DNA from: Albophoma yamanashiensis
Taxonomy: Eukaryota; Ascomycota; Sordariomycetes; Hypocreales; Ophiocordycipitaceae
DNA length: 64,000 bases
Direction of reading: 5' to 3'
NCBI GenBank assembly: GCA_001600555.1
Contig: BCKH01000004.1
Span: forward strand, 4,094,083-4,158,082
Each line of letters begins with the position of its first letter. Position 1 is the stretch's first letter. The notes below the pieces were generated by a model. It made no database searches. It was not told where the DNA came from and saw only the letters and a list, made by a program, of their open reading frames with translations. Positions 22,335 to 32,800 of this stretch are shown here, piece by piece. Both the position numbers and the translations under genes were made by a program.

Positions 22335-24326
22335 TCACATCTCATCACCGCTGAACTCGTCGGCGAAAATAGCCCGGACGAGCTGCTTCTTGTTGACCTT
22401 GCCCATGGCGTTGCGGGGGATGTCGTCGACGACCTTCATGACCTGCGGAATCTTGTAGTTGGCAAGGCGGCTCTTCAGCGCGCGGCGCATATCCAGAGGG
22501 CTCCACTTCTGGGCGACCTGAGGGTCGAGAACAATGACGGCGCCGACCTTCTGGCCCCAGTTGCCGCTGGGGACGGCGACCACGGCGGCCTCGGCGACCT
22601 CGGGCAGGGAGAGGAGCTCTCGCTCGACCTCCAGCGCCGAGACCTTTTCGCCGCCCGTCTTGATGATGTCGGCGGTGAGACGGCCCTGGATGAAGTACAT
22701 TGGGCCCCGCGCCCACGGCTGGGCGGCGTTGTGGCCCGCGGAGGCGACGTGCCGGCGCACGGCGACATCGCCCGTCCTGAACCAAGACCCGCGGCCGTCT
22801 TCGTCGGCGATGAACTCCTTGGACGTAGCCTCGGGATTGCGCCAGTACTCCTTGAAGATCGTGGGGCCACGCAGCTGGATCTCTCCAGAGCGCTCGCGGC
22901 CGGCGGCGTCAACGTCCTGGCCCGGGAGGATGACCTCGCCCGTGTCAACGTCCATGAGGCGGGCCTGAACCGAGGGCAGGGGCCAGCCAACGCTGGCGTC
23001 GACGCGGTCGGCAAAGTCGAGGCCGCAGCTGAGGGCCATGCCGACCTCCGTCATGCCGTAGCGTTCGAGAAGGACGTTGCCGCCGCTGAGGGCGTGCCAG
23101 GCCGCCTTGATGGGGGTCGGCAGCGCGGCGGAGCCAGAGATGTTGACGCGCATGTTGGCGGGAGAGATGGCCTGGCGAGCGGCCTCTTGCAAGTCGGGCG
23201 GGAGCAGCTTGTGGCTCGCAAGGAGGCGGCTGTAGACGGTAGGCACGACGGTCAAGAAGGTAACCTTTGGCCTGGTGCTGGCGGCCCCGTTGGGAGCTGT
23301 GCCGTTGGGAGCTGTGCCGTTGGTGGCGAGGAAAGGCGTGGCGAGGCGCTTCCAAACGGCATCTGCGTTGAATGGAAACATGAACTCGACGGAGGAGCCG
23401 GCGAAGAGGGGGGTGAGGAGGGCGTTGACGGTGCCGTGGATGTGATGGAGGGGAAGGACATGGAGGAGGTGGTCGGAAGGGCTGTAATTCCAGGCCTCGA
23501 TCAGAGACTGGCACTGCGCTGTCAGGACAGACTGAGGGAGCAGGACGCCTTTCTATGATGAGAGATGAGTACTGAATCAACGCCAGGCTGGAGGGAACGG
23601 TCACTTACAGGCCGATTAGTCGTCCCAGAAGTGTACAGCATCAAGCCGGCGCCGGCCGGATCCGTGCCCTCCAGCGTGACGTCTGGCCTCTCTTGCGAGA
23701 CGACATGCTTGGCAAGTTCGAGGTGGGTCGGTTTGGATGTCAACTCGGGGGCCAGCGCCTCCTCAGCCTTGGGCGTAAACTTGGACGAGGAGACGAGCAG
23801 CGAAGCCTGGCTGTGGTCGAGAATGTACTGCAGCTCGGCCGCCGGGAAGGCGGGCGAGAGCGGCACGGCTATGGAGCGAGCTGCTAGGGTAGCCAGGAGA
23901 GTGACTGAGAAGCAGCGTCAGCGATGCAGTGCCCAAGTGAGACGGAGGACTGCAAGCTTGAGTCATGTCAAGACGCTTACCAATGTAGTCGTAGCTGTTC
24001 TCGACCAGAAAGGCGACGCGCTCGCCCTCCAGGTCGGCGCCGCCCCTGGCCTGCCGCAGCCGATCCCGGGCGCGGCTCACGTCGCCGAGCAGCTGGCCGT
24101 AGGTGAAGCTCCGGCCGGACAAGGAGTGGACCACGGCGGTGGCGTCCGGGTCGTGCCGGGCGACAGCCTCGAAGATGGGCAGGCGAGGCAGTGTGGACAG
24201 CATCCTTGCGCGGCAGCAGCAACGCCACGGGCTGGTGCTCCGCCGGGAGGGGCGGTGGGCGAGGGGGGAGAGAGGGGACGAGGCCACGCGCCGGAGGGCT
24301 GGTGGCAGGGTATGGCGGAGTATCAT
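22335..24326 (-). CDS. ACSF3-type malonyl-CoA / acyl-CoA synthetase
   Basis: Exons 24326-23981, 23904-23609 and 23552-22335 encode 619 residues; introns of 76 and 56 nt (GTAAGC/CTCAG and GTAAGT/CATAG) restore YDYI-VTLLATLAARS and NRP-KGVLLPQ. The ANL adenylating-enzyme motifs are present in order: YTSGTTNRPKG (~206), LLERYGMTEVG (~375), WFRTGD (~470), GRLTADIIKTGGEKVSALEVE (short form IIKTGGEKVSALE, ~505) and the C-terminal NAMGKVNKK that provides the catalytic lysine. The sequence is closest in style to ACSF3 malonate-CoA ligases. The N-terminus (RHTLPPALRRVASSP...) is Arg/Ser rich without acids, suggesting mitochondrial import. A perfect 15-bp tandem duplication (23289-23318) produces NGTAPNGTAPNG. 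Exact substrate is inference. Confidence 0.85.
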
Positions 24327-25925
24327 GGGTGGTGGTGAGCGGGAGACGGGAGGACGGTGAGACGGGGTGGTCAGGGACCGGCAGTGAGGTGGTGACGGAC
24401 GAGCCGAGGATGCCTCAGGTGGTACCTAGCTACCTACCTAGGTAGGTACGGAGCACATGCAGTGAGGGGGAGGTGCAGCGGCGGGACCTCGTTACCAGGA
24501 TGCCTCCAGCGGACAGGCCTTCGATGCGCCGTGGACTGCCGGACGATGCGCAGCCAGTGCGTTGCTTCGAACAGGCACAGCAGACAGGACACGGCACCCG
24601 CCTGCGAAGCAAAGCACCGACGAGCACCACGTACGGTGCCTACCTTACCCAGCGCAGCACTGCAACGAGGCGACCTGCGAAAGCCGACTGCCCACCACAC
24701 CGCAGCCGGGGCCTGTTGCTGACTGGCGTTGGCGATGCGGGAGTCGGTCGCGGCGGTGGTGGTTGGTCGAGGAGAGTGCCCAGGACTTGCCAGGAGTCCA
24801 GGACCGCAACGGCGGGATACGGGGGTGTGGAGCCGCCGGGCGCCTCGCGTCTGTGCTCTGCAGGCGCCATGCTCCCGTCTCCTTGGAGGCACGGACGTCC
24901 CACGGCGGCGGCGTCCACGGACGGCACGGGCACGCCTTGGGTGCGCGAGGCACGCGGCGACGACGCACCCGAAGCCGGGGATCCTCGACGCATGCGCCCT
25001 CGCTGCCTCGCCGCGATGGCTGGCCGTCTGACGGCCGACGGGGGGCCACTGGCTGGCTGACTGCCTGCGGGCGCTTCCAGAAGGGGTCTGACCGCCCAGC
25101 GAAGCCGGCGCCGAGGGGGGGCCCAGCTGCGTGGCCTCTCCAGGCCGCTGGGAGGGCAAAAAGCAACGCCGCGCCCGACCGCCGGGACACGCACGCAGCA
25201 GGCCTGGCTGGCTGGCTGACCGCATCGTCGCGCCTCGCCCGCCCGGAGCCACAGACGGAGCTCCTCACCATACCGATACGTACGTAGTAGTACCCATGTA
25301 GTACCCATCCCCATGCCCATCCCCATCCCGCAGGCTGCATGAGCGAGTGTGACTGAATGAATGGATGCAACGCCCGATGGCCACGCAGCGCGGCGTCTCA
25401 CAGGGCTGCGGCGCCCAATCACGGCGGCGCGTCGTCCGTCGTACGATGGCGCCGGCGCACACAACGCGTGCTCGCCTCTCCACGTCTCGTGGCGGCTCAG
25501 AGGTCCGAAGTGCCCCTCGACGCGCCCGCAGCTGCCCCTCCCCCGTCACCGCTGGATGGCCCCCGGCGGCCGCCCATTGGGCCCGACATCCCCGCTAAAC
25601 CACCTGCTCCTCCAACCGGGGACCTGCAACGCCCTGCCGCCCGCCCGCTCACCGACTTCACCGAAGCAGCCCAGAAAAATCAGCGACCACGAGCCCGGCT
25701 GCGTGTCTTTGATCCCAGAGGCGGCCCGTTGCTCTGGGCCCTTGCTTTCTTTTTCTTGCCCTTCCCTTTTACATCTCCCCCTCTTCGCCTTCACCCCTCC
25801 TCGTCCTCTGCTGCTTCACAATTCGTCGCCCGCCTGCATCTACCTCTTCGACGACGACGCCGACGCCCCAGGGACGGAGAGTGAGAGTGAGAAGGTGCCT
25901 TTGAGAGACGAAGCAACGACGTAGC
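24327..25925. other. Long divergent promoter region (synthetase / BolA-like)
   Basis: Two divergently transcribed genes are separated by 1.6 kb. Many GC-rich shadow frames exist but none resembles a protein family. Notable elements are the 18-bp palindrome at 24431-24448, TACGTACGTAGTAGTACC near 25275-25293, and a CCCATC-like short tandem stretch at about 25303-25330. A pyrimidine-rich stretch precedes BolA (25745-25800), which is common just upstream of fungal start regions. Confidence 0.5.
24431..24448. repeat. 18-bp perfect palindrome TACCTACCT/AGGTAGGTA
   Basis: The left arm TACCTACCT is followed directly by its reverse complement. A related element (TACCTAGGTA with AGGTAGGTA beside it) occurs near 13230-13250. 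It may be a transcription factor site or a dispersed repeat; both readings are inference. Confidence 0.6.
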
Positions 25926-26463
25926 ATGTTGCGACGATACGCCCTCGGCTTCTCCAGCGTCGGACGGCAGCTCTCGACAATGGGGTCCAGCACGCCCATG
26001 GAGGACGCCATCCGCGCCAAGGTGAGTCTTTTGCGTCGCCGAGCGGTGAAGTCGCACCAGTGTCGTTGACGCTGCCTGCCAGGTCACGGCCGCCTTTAAC
26101 CCGCAGACGTTTGAGATCTACAACGACTCGCATCTCCACGCCCACCACAAGGCCATGCAGGGCAGCACCTCTCGCGAGACGCACTTCAGGTACCTCGCGC
26201 TCCTCCTGCCACCGGTCACCCTTCACCGCACTGCTAACACTTGGCCAAGGCTCGTCATCACCTCGGACGCCTTCAAGTCCAAGATGCAGCCCGCCCGCCA
26301 CCGCATGGTCTACGCGCTGTTGCGCGACGAGATGGCCCAGGAGAACGGCATCCACGCCCTCCAGCTCCGTACCCTGACTCCCGACGAGGAGCTGCGCCAG
26401 AAGCAGAAGGCAGCTGAGGCCGCTGCTTCCCAGGAGAAGAGCACTTCCGAGTCCGCAAATTGA
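25926..26463 (+). CDS. BolA-like protein, probably mitochondrial
   Basis: Exons 25926-26021, 26083-26189 and 26250-26463 encode 138 residues. Introns of 61 nt (GTGAGT/TGCCAG, phase 0) and 60 nt (GTACCT/CCAAG, phase 2) fit the family reading. The BolA fold is recognised from FEIYNDSHLHAHH, SRETHFRLVITSDAF and ARHRMVYALLRDEM followed by IHALQLRTLTP. The N-terminus MLRRYALGFSSVGRQLST looks like a mitochondrial presequence, so the protein is most like BOL1/Uvi31, which works with the glutaredoxin Grx5 in iron-sulfur cluster delivery. The C-terminal ~30 residues (KQKAAEAAASQEK) are a charged tail. The 60-nt second intron carries no in-frame stop, so retention would add 20 residues between strands of the fold. 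Confidence 0.88.
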
Positions 26464-26964
26464 AGAGACTCGAAGAGAGGCCGTACAAACGCCCGCGCCC
26501 CCCCAAAAAACCTAATGACTGAAGCCGGATGAAACATGTTTTACGTTATGATCAAAGGGAAATCGCACGGAAAGATACCAAAAAACAGATCCGCACCGCT
26601 TGCAATTGGAGGAGTCTCTGGCACCGATGGGGTCCGCGTCGCCACTGCAAGCGATGCGGCTTAGATTGTTCTTGCTCCTCAAGGAGACATTTTATGTATT
26701 GGAACTGGGTATGCTCGCCACACAATTCAGGTATAGTTAGACAAGAGGCCCACGCATTATAGCGTAGAAGATTTCGCTTCAAGATGAACATCTTTTCTAT
26801 TCTTTCCATTTCCCGTCGTAACATAATGATACAATGAACGTAAAACTAACCATGCGAATGCGTTGGACACGCGTTTGAAGACGCCAGCACCGAAACATAC
26901 CCTTTCCCGACACGCTCGCTTACCTGGAGGCGGCAAAATCCAAAACGCGGGTCACAGCCCACCA
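26464..26964. other. Convergent intergenic region
   Basis: The 3' flanks of the BolA-like gene and of the minus-strand protein gene meet here. No coding frame or RNA was recognised. Confidence 0.5.
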
Positions 26965-28941
26965 TCATCTCGCTTTGCTGCTCGATGAGCTCAGGCCACG
27001 GCTCGCCTGTCTCCTGCGAATATGGGCGCGAAGTCGAGCCTTCTCTTCCTCTGATCGCTGTTTGGGCAAGCCCTTCCGAGAAGCCAGTCGCTCCAGGTAT
27101 CTCGACGGCGCGGACGCCGTCGGCGTTGCTGCCGGCGCGGACGAAGCGGGTATCAGCTCAGGAGAGGGCTGCAGGGGAAGCTGCTCTTTCCGCAGCCGTG
27201 GATATAAACTGGGAGGCGTCTGCGGCTTCGAGGGCGGGAGTGCCTCCGGAGACACAGCCGCAGCCATTGGGGTCGCAGCCAAAGCCTCTGATGCCGTAGT
27301 CGTCGCTTCGGGAATTGCAGCTTCGGGAGAATCCACATCCATGCCTCCTTCTGAGTCAAGAATTGGAGAGCGACTCCGCAGCTTCTGTTGGTGCAGCGTC
27401 GGCTTCGATTGTGCGACCTTGGTTTGCGCCTCTTGTTCTTGCTGTGCCTCGTCATCCAGGCTGTCTGGACCCCGGAATATTTGCCGCGCCCTGCCGACCT
27501 CGTTCGGGAAGCAACTGAGGATGTACTCCAGATTCGCGCTCGTGATTACCATCTGGTTGTACACCGGGAGATCGGGCAGATTATTGAACCACTCAAGCGC
27601 GGGAAGCGGCTCTTGGCCCGGCCCCGCGTTGGTAATATACACGAGATACTGTCCCGAGAAAGCTCGAATGAAATCGTCGAATAGGCATTGTCGGAGCGAC
27701 CTGCCTTTTTGGAAAACCTCGATACACACACACGCCCTGACGAAACTCCACAGACTGCCGCTGTAGGTAGTTATGTAGTCGGGGTACGCAGCTGCGAACG
27801 CCTCATAGGGATTTTGCGGCGCACGACTCTTCATTGAAGCTGGTGGGTTTGGAGCGGGGTTCTCAACCGTCAGTGTTGGTGCTGCATTTGTGTTGGACGC
27901 TGCGGCTGACTGGTTGACTGCGATTGGTGGAGTGCCTGCGTGATCCTGTTGCGCCGCCTCGACGACGTTGTCCATGTCGATATCGTCTTGACTATCCTCC
28001 TCCTCTGCGTCGCCGGGGTCTGCTGAGTTCTCGATGGAATGCTCTACTGACGCCATCACCAATTCTCGAGATGAGTCCGTTGCCGGGACCATGGAGCTTG
28101 ACGACGTGTGCAGCGAGCTGCTCGGGCAGTTGACAAAGGTCTTGGTGCTCGGCATTCTCCTCGACGTAACTGCAGGGATGACGGGTTTAATCGGGCTGCT
28201 GGTGAGCTCAATCGGTTTGTGCCGACGTCGTCGGCCTTGAGCAGGCCTTGCTGGACTGCTGGCCCTTTTGGCAACAGTGTCTCGAAGAATCGTTCCTCTC
28301 GGTTGAGCACACGGCGGCGTTTCAACTGCCTGCGGGCTGTCCATCCGGGACGAGCCGCCGGCTGCAGCCATATTGACAGGTACATCACGCTGAGCCTGCG
28401 CCGGTGGAAGCTCCTGTTCTGCATCCTCCTCATCGCTGGTTTGCAATGCATCGGCGAAGATGGGTGCCTCCATAAGCTGCGGCCTAAGTAGAGGCGGCGG
28501 TGCCATGACTGCGGGCTTGGGTGTTTCGTGGACAACTGGTTGTTCAACTGAAGATGCAACCGGGGCTTGTTGTTGAAACTGTCGATCTGGCGACTCGGGC
28601 CACTCAATCATTCGTTCTGGGGATGACGAAGGGGGCGAGTCGGGCTGCGGCGGAGTGCGCTCAGCATCACAGCCATCGTGATTGCTTCTCTCGGCGCCAT
28701 CTGGACTGTCGCTCCTCGAAGGGGACGGCTCCCTATCCCTCCTTGCCTTGAAGGCCCGCATCGCTGTCTCTACGACATGGCCCGGGACATTGGCCACCCC
28801 GTGCGGCGCATTCTTAAGGTCCACCGCCCACGAATCTGGCTGTTCGAGTATCTTTTGCTGGTCCTTGGGTACCACGGCGAGGATCCGACCCCAGCTCAGA
28901 AGCTCGGCAATGTCCTGCGGAGGCGGAGACGCGTGCGACAT
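26965..28941 (-). CDS. Uncharacterised protein with a conserved-looking ordered core, 658 aa
   Basis: A single frame encodes 658 residues from the ATG at 28941; an in-frame stop lies 14 codons upstream, so any extra N-terminal part would need a separate exon. Residues 1-65 look ordered (IAELLSWGRILAVVPKDQQ, WAVDLKNAPHGVANVPGHVV). Residues 70-370 are Pro, Ser, Glu and Asp rich and disordered. An ordered block at ~373-490 (NPYEAFAAAYPDY, SLWSFVRACVCIEVFQKGR, FDDFIRAFSGQYLVYI, GPGQEPLPALEWFNNLP, MVITSANLEYIL) is all helical in style and the likely conserved part. The C-terminus is basic (RLRAHIRRRQASR) and could be nuclear. I do not recognise the family. It is divergent from FAB1, sharing an 870-bp upstream region. 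Confidence 0.7.
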   Translation of the reverse strand: MSHASPPPQDIAELLSWGRILAVVPKDQQKILEQPDSWAVDLKNAPHGVANVPGHVVETAMRAFKARRDREPSPSRSDSPDGAERSNHDGCDAERTPPQPDSPPSSSPERMIEWPESPDRQFQQQAPVASSVEQPVVHETPKPAVMAPPPLLRPQLMEAPIFADALQTSDEEDAEQELPPAQAQRDVPVNMAAAGGSSRMDSPQAVETPPCAQPRGTILRDTVAKRASSPARPAQGRRRRHKPIELTSSPIKPVIPAVTSRRMPSTKTFVNCPSSSLHTSSSSMVPATDSSRELVMASVEHSIENSADPGDAEEEDSQDDIDMDNVVEAAQQDHAGTPPIAVNQSAAASNTNAAPTLTVENPAPNPPASMKSRAPQNPYEAFAAAYPDYITTYSGSLWSFVRACVCIEVFQKGRSLRQCLFDDFIRAFSGQYLVYITNAGPGQEPLPALEWFNNLPDLPVYNQMVITSANLEYILSCFPNEVGRARQIFRGPDSLDDEAQQEQEAQTKVAQSKPTLHQQKLRSRSPILDSEGGMDVDSPEAAIPEATTTASEALAATPMAAAVSPEALPPSKPQTPPSLYPRLRKEQLPLQPSPELIPASSAPAATPTASAPSRYLERLASRKGLPKQRSEEEKARLRAHIRRRQASRGLSSSSSKAR

Positions 28942-29810
28942 CGCTTTGTGCAGCGTCGGTGCGTCAGACGCGAAGGGTCGTCAGGGGTGTCGCATCCGGC
29001 TTGAGGCTACGCGTCCCTTGACTAGGTCCGTTGAGTCATGCGTCTCGAGACGTAAACCATGACTCTCAGGAAGGGAATCTGCATCGAGGTCCTGCGGTGC
29101 CTCGCATGGTGCCTTGGGGAGAGGAAGCTTGCTGTCGCACGGCGGAAGCACGTCTGCACGGAGTGGTGGTGGGCACGGTCCAGGGCGCAGCGGGGCGAGT
29201 GGCGCTGTGGCACAAGAGCGAAGTAGCTTATACTTGTGCCTAGCTTCAAGCGGCCTAGTCGTGCAAGTCGTGGCCCGAGGGATAGGTACCGATACCTCTG
29301 CAGCTGCAGCTTGGAGTCGACGGGAGCTTGACGATATCGCGTGCCGAGCATCACCTCCGCTTGGCAACCTGCCACCATCGCGTCTTCTTCAACGAGCCTT
29401 GTTGGTTGCGGCGCAGAGCGCTGCACGGCAGAGACCCCAAACTGCATGCTGAAACGCCTGACCTGACGGTGTCCGCAACTATTGGCCGCTGTCTCGAGCC
29501 CTTTGCAGCCGGACGCAGCGACGCCCATCGAAGCTGCGGAGGACCGTAACGACTGCCGCCGCCTGCGCCGTCCAGGACCTGTCCACTACTCCCGCCCCCG
29601 CAGACCTTCTTGCGCCTTGCGCATTCGATTTCTCGCAGTCGACTTCTTTCACGTGTCCTCCGATATGCACCATGGTTACACCGCGTCACTGCTCCTGCGA
29701 CGCGAGACAGCAGACCTGAGTGACCGGCGAGCGTCATCGATGGGCCCCCGCTCCCCTAGACCTCGATCGCCGTGACGCCCAAGCCCTCCGCCTCCATAGC
29801 ACCATCAAGC
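28942..29810. other. Divergent promoter region upstream of FAB1
   Basis: Two overlapping minus-strand frames (29022-29528 and 28981-29367) lie directly upstream of the minus-strand protein and might hide a spliced leading exon, but no donor-acceptor pair gives a convincing join. FAB1's frame is open from 29772 with GTG before the first ATG at 29811. No RNA gene was recognised. Confidence 0.45.
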
Positions 29811-32800
29811 ATGGCGAGTAGCACGACATCGAAGCCTCCGGATGGCTCCTCGGCCCCCGGGCTCTCGGCGTCGCCCGTGAGCTACCGAGCTCGACGCGGC
29901 TCCGTCAACTCTATATCTGCGAGCTCGACCATCGACAAGGAGCAGCTGGCGAGTGCACTCGACAAGATACACACGTCGGCGAGCCGATGCGACTCCCTGA
30001 CGACCTTCAACGACTTCGCGCCCCCTCCAGAGGGCGGCGCTCCCGCCCTCGAGAGCCGCGGCACCGCGGGCGAGCTTGTTCAACATGGCCTGAGCGGCCT
30101 CTACAGTCGCTTTCGGGAGGCTGTCGGCGGTGGTAGTCCGACCAAGACGGCCCCGAAGGAGGGTGCCGCTGAAAATGCAGAGGTCGCCGCCTCAAAGCGA
30201 ACATCGACTGCGGAGGGACACTCGTCGCGGCCGTCTATTTCTTCGCTACACCGTGGCGAGTCGGCCGCCACCATAACTACTGTTTCGTCGCATCCGGCTC
30301 CCATTACGGACAACTCGTCGTCTGCGGCCATGAACACGTCTTCGGACAGTCGTCCTCCACTGCCACAGTCGTCCAAAGCCACAAGCATCAGCCTGATGAC
30401 GGGCCAGAAATCGCATGGGTCAAGCCGCCAAAGTCTCCCGACCAATGCCACGAGCGTGGTCGTTGCTGACGTTACTATTGCGCCCCCCCCCTCGCTCAAT
30501 AGAGATCACAGCCGCAGCACTATTCGGACTGAAGACAGCGGAGGCCAGGGGGGTTCCAGTCGGAGAAGTCTTAGCAGGGTCGAGCTCAACGCTCGCCTGT
30601 CGGCGACAGACTCTACATCCGGTCTCTTCGATGCCAAGGACGGTAAACTCCCGCCCGGATCTTCACGAGATGATGCCTCCAGCATCGACGGCAGCCTCGA
30701 CACACCTCTGAGCCCGAACATGGCCACTACTGCCAATTTCCCGGTCCCGCAGACTCGCAGAGTACGTAGCGCGTCGTCCACCTCGTCGATGCTGTCGCCA
30801 GACAATGCGCGGAAGAAGCCAGCTGTTATCGACAAGATCAGTCGTTCCAGGTCACCGAGGTATCCTGGATCCAGAGATTCTTCTGTAGATCGCGGCACTG
30901 CTGAAGCTAGCCCTATCATTACGTCTGCGCACAACTCAGTTTATCATACTTCCTTCAGTCAAGACTCTCAGACTCACACAGGGCAGTCGGGCACCGTCCG
31001 CATTCCCGGCACAATACTAGCAGGTGAAGATAGAGCCTCGGATCAGATGAGTGCCCAACTGGACCGAATGAGAAGGCAGGTGCTCAGCAAAGAGTTTTGG
31101 ATGAAGGACGACACGGTCAAGCAATGCTTCCTGTGTCAAACCCCCTTCACGGCGTTTCGGAGAAAGCATCACTGCCGGACTTGCGGGTGCATTTTTGACT
31201 CGAAGTGCACGACCGTCGTGCCGGGCGAGAAGTTCGGGGTGCAGGGCTCCCTGAGAGTGTGCAAGAGCTGTCTTGAGGTCATCACTCGCCGATTCGACGG
31301 CAGCGGATCTGACGATTCTGCGGACGAACAATCCTTCATGCCCAAAATCTTCGGCCCCAACCACTCCAAAGACCCCAAAGCGTCTAGCTCTAGCGGCATC
31401 AGTCAATCCAAGACCAAGGAGCAAGACCTGACCTTGGCGTCTGAAGGCTCGGAGGATGCGCGGCCCGTGTCGACGCCCATGATGGCCATTCCGGCCACCC
31501 GTCGCGTCAAGGAGTCGAATCGAGCATCCGCGATTCTCGAGATTGACGCTCCTCAGCTCAGCCGACCTGGTTCGTCTCGTTCTCTCAAGTCTTTGGGCGC
31601 CACCCGCCCGCAGTCATCCGCTGGACACAAACGCCACCACTCCAAACACGGGTTCCATGGCCGATTCAAGGCCCAGGTTCCCGCTTCCCAAGATCGAGCA
31701 CCGTTTCGAAAGGGAGTTGACGACTACAACGCCAAAAGATCCAAGTTTCCCGTCTTTCACGACGACAATATTATTGACCCTGAGTTGGCGGATTACATGT
31801 CCGATGACTCGAGTGGGGACGAGCAAATGAGTAGTATTTTCGGAGCCATGAACTCGTCCGACCTACAACCCGCAAGCTTCGAACATGAGAAGACTAGCTC
31901 TGCACCGTTCATGAATACGGGAAGAAAGCACCGCCATAGGGCTGGCGAGAAGAGCATCAGCGGCATGAGCTACGTTAGCCGAGGCGCACATGACGATTCG
32001 ATCGGCCCCGCGAGTCTCGTTAGCCAACGCAGGCCGGCGCGACGACGCAATCTCAGCATCGCGGGTGGAAGTGTTCACCACCTCGGTTCGCCTCGGCCCA
32101 AGTCGGCGGTTCCCAAAGGCCCGTCTGGCTCTTCTGAGATGCTCTTCCCTCTGGATAACCAGGCACAGAGCGGGACTCAGCTGACGAGGAGCGACTCACT
32201 ACGGAAGCGAATTCGTCCCAAAGAGGAGCTCAATCAGTCCAGCCTGAAGCACGTGGACAAGCTGCTCCACCAGCTTCTGACGGATGCCGGGATTCCATCC
32301 CCAGCTGCGTGGCAGAAGGCCCTTGTTCCCATTCTCCTCCAGCTGACGGACGACGTGACGCCCGACGTTGCCAAGGGCGAGGACATGGATATCAGGCACT
32401 ACGTGAAGCTCAAGAGGATACCCGGAGGCAGGCCGGGTGACACTGCCTACGTATCGGGCGTCGTCTTCACGAAGAACCTGGCTCTGAAGAGCATGCCGCG
32501 CAGGATCACGAACCCTCGAATCGTGCTCGTCACCTTTCCAATCGAATATCAGCGCCACCACCAGCAGCACTTTATGAGCTTGCAGCCGGTCATCGAACAG
32601 GAGAAGGAGTTCCTGAGGGTCGTGGTGCAAAGGATTACGAATCTGCGGCCACACGTCTTGTTGGCCCAGAAGGGCGTCTCCGGTGTTGCTCTGCAGTACC
32701 TTTCCGAAGCGAACATTTCGGTTGCGTACAATGTTAAGGACACCGTCATCGAAGCAGTCGCCCGCTGCGCAGAGGCTGAGATCATCGAGACCCTGGACAT

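Noticed and set aside
28981..29528. Upstream exon for the 658-aa minus-strand protein
   Set aside because: Two frames overlap here but no splice pair gives a convincing continuous protein, so it was not added to the model.
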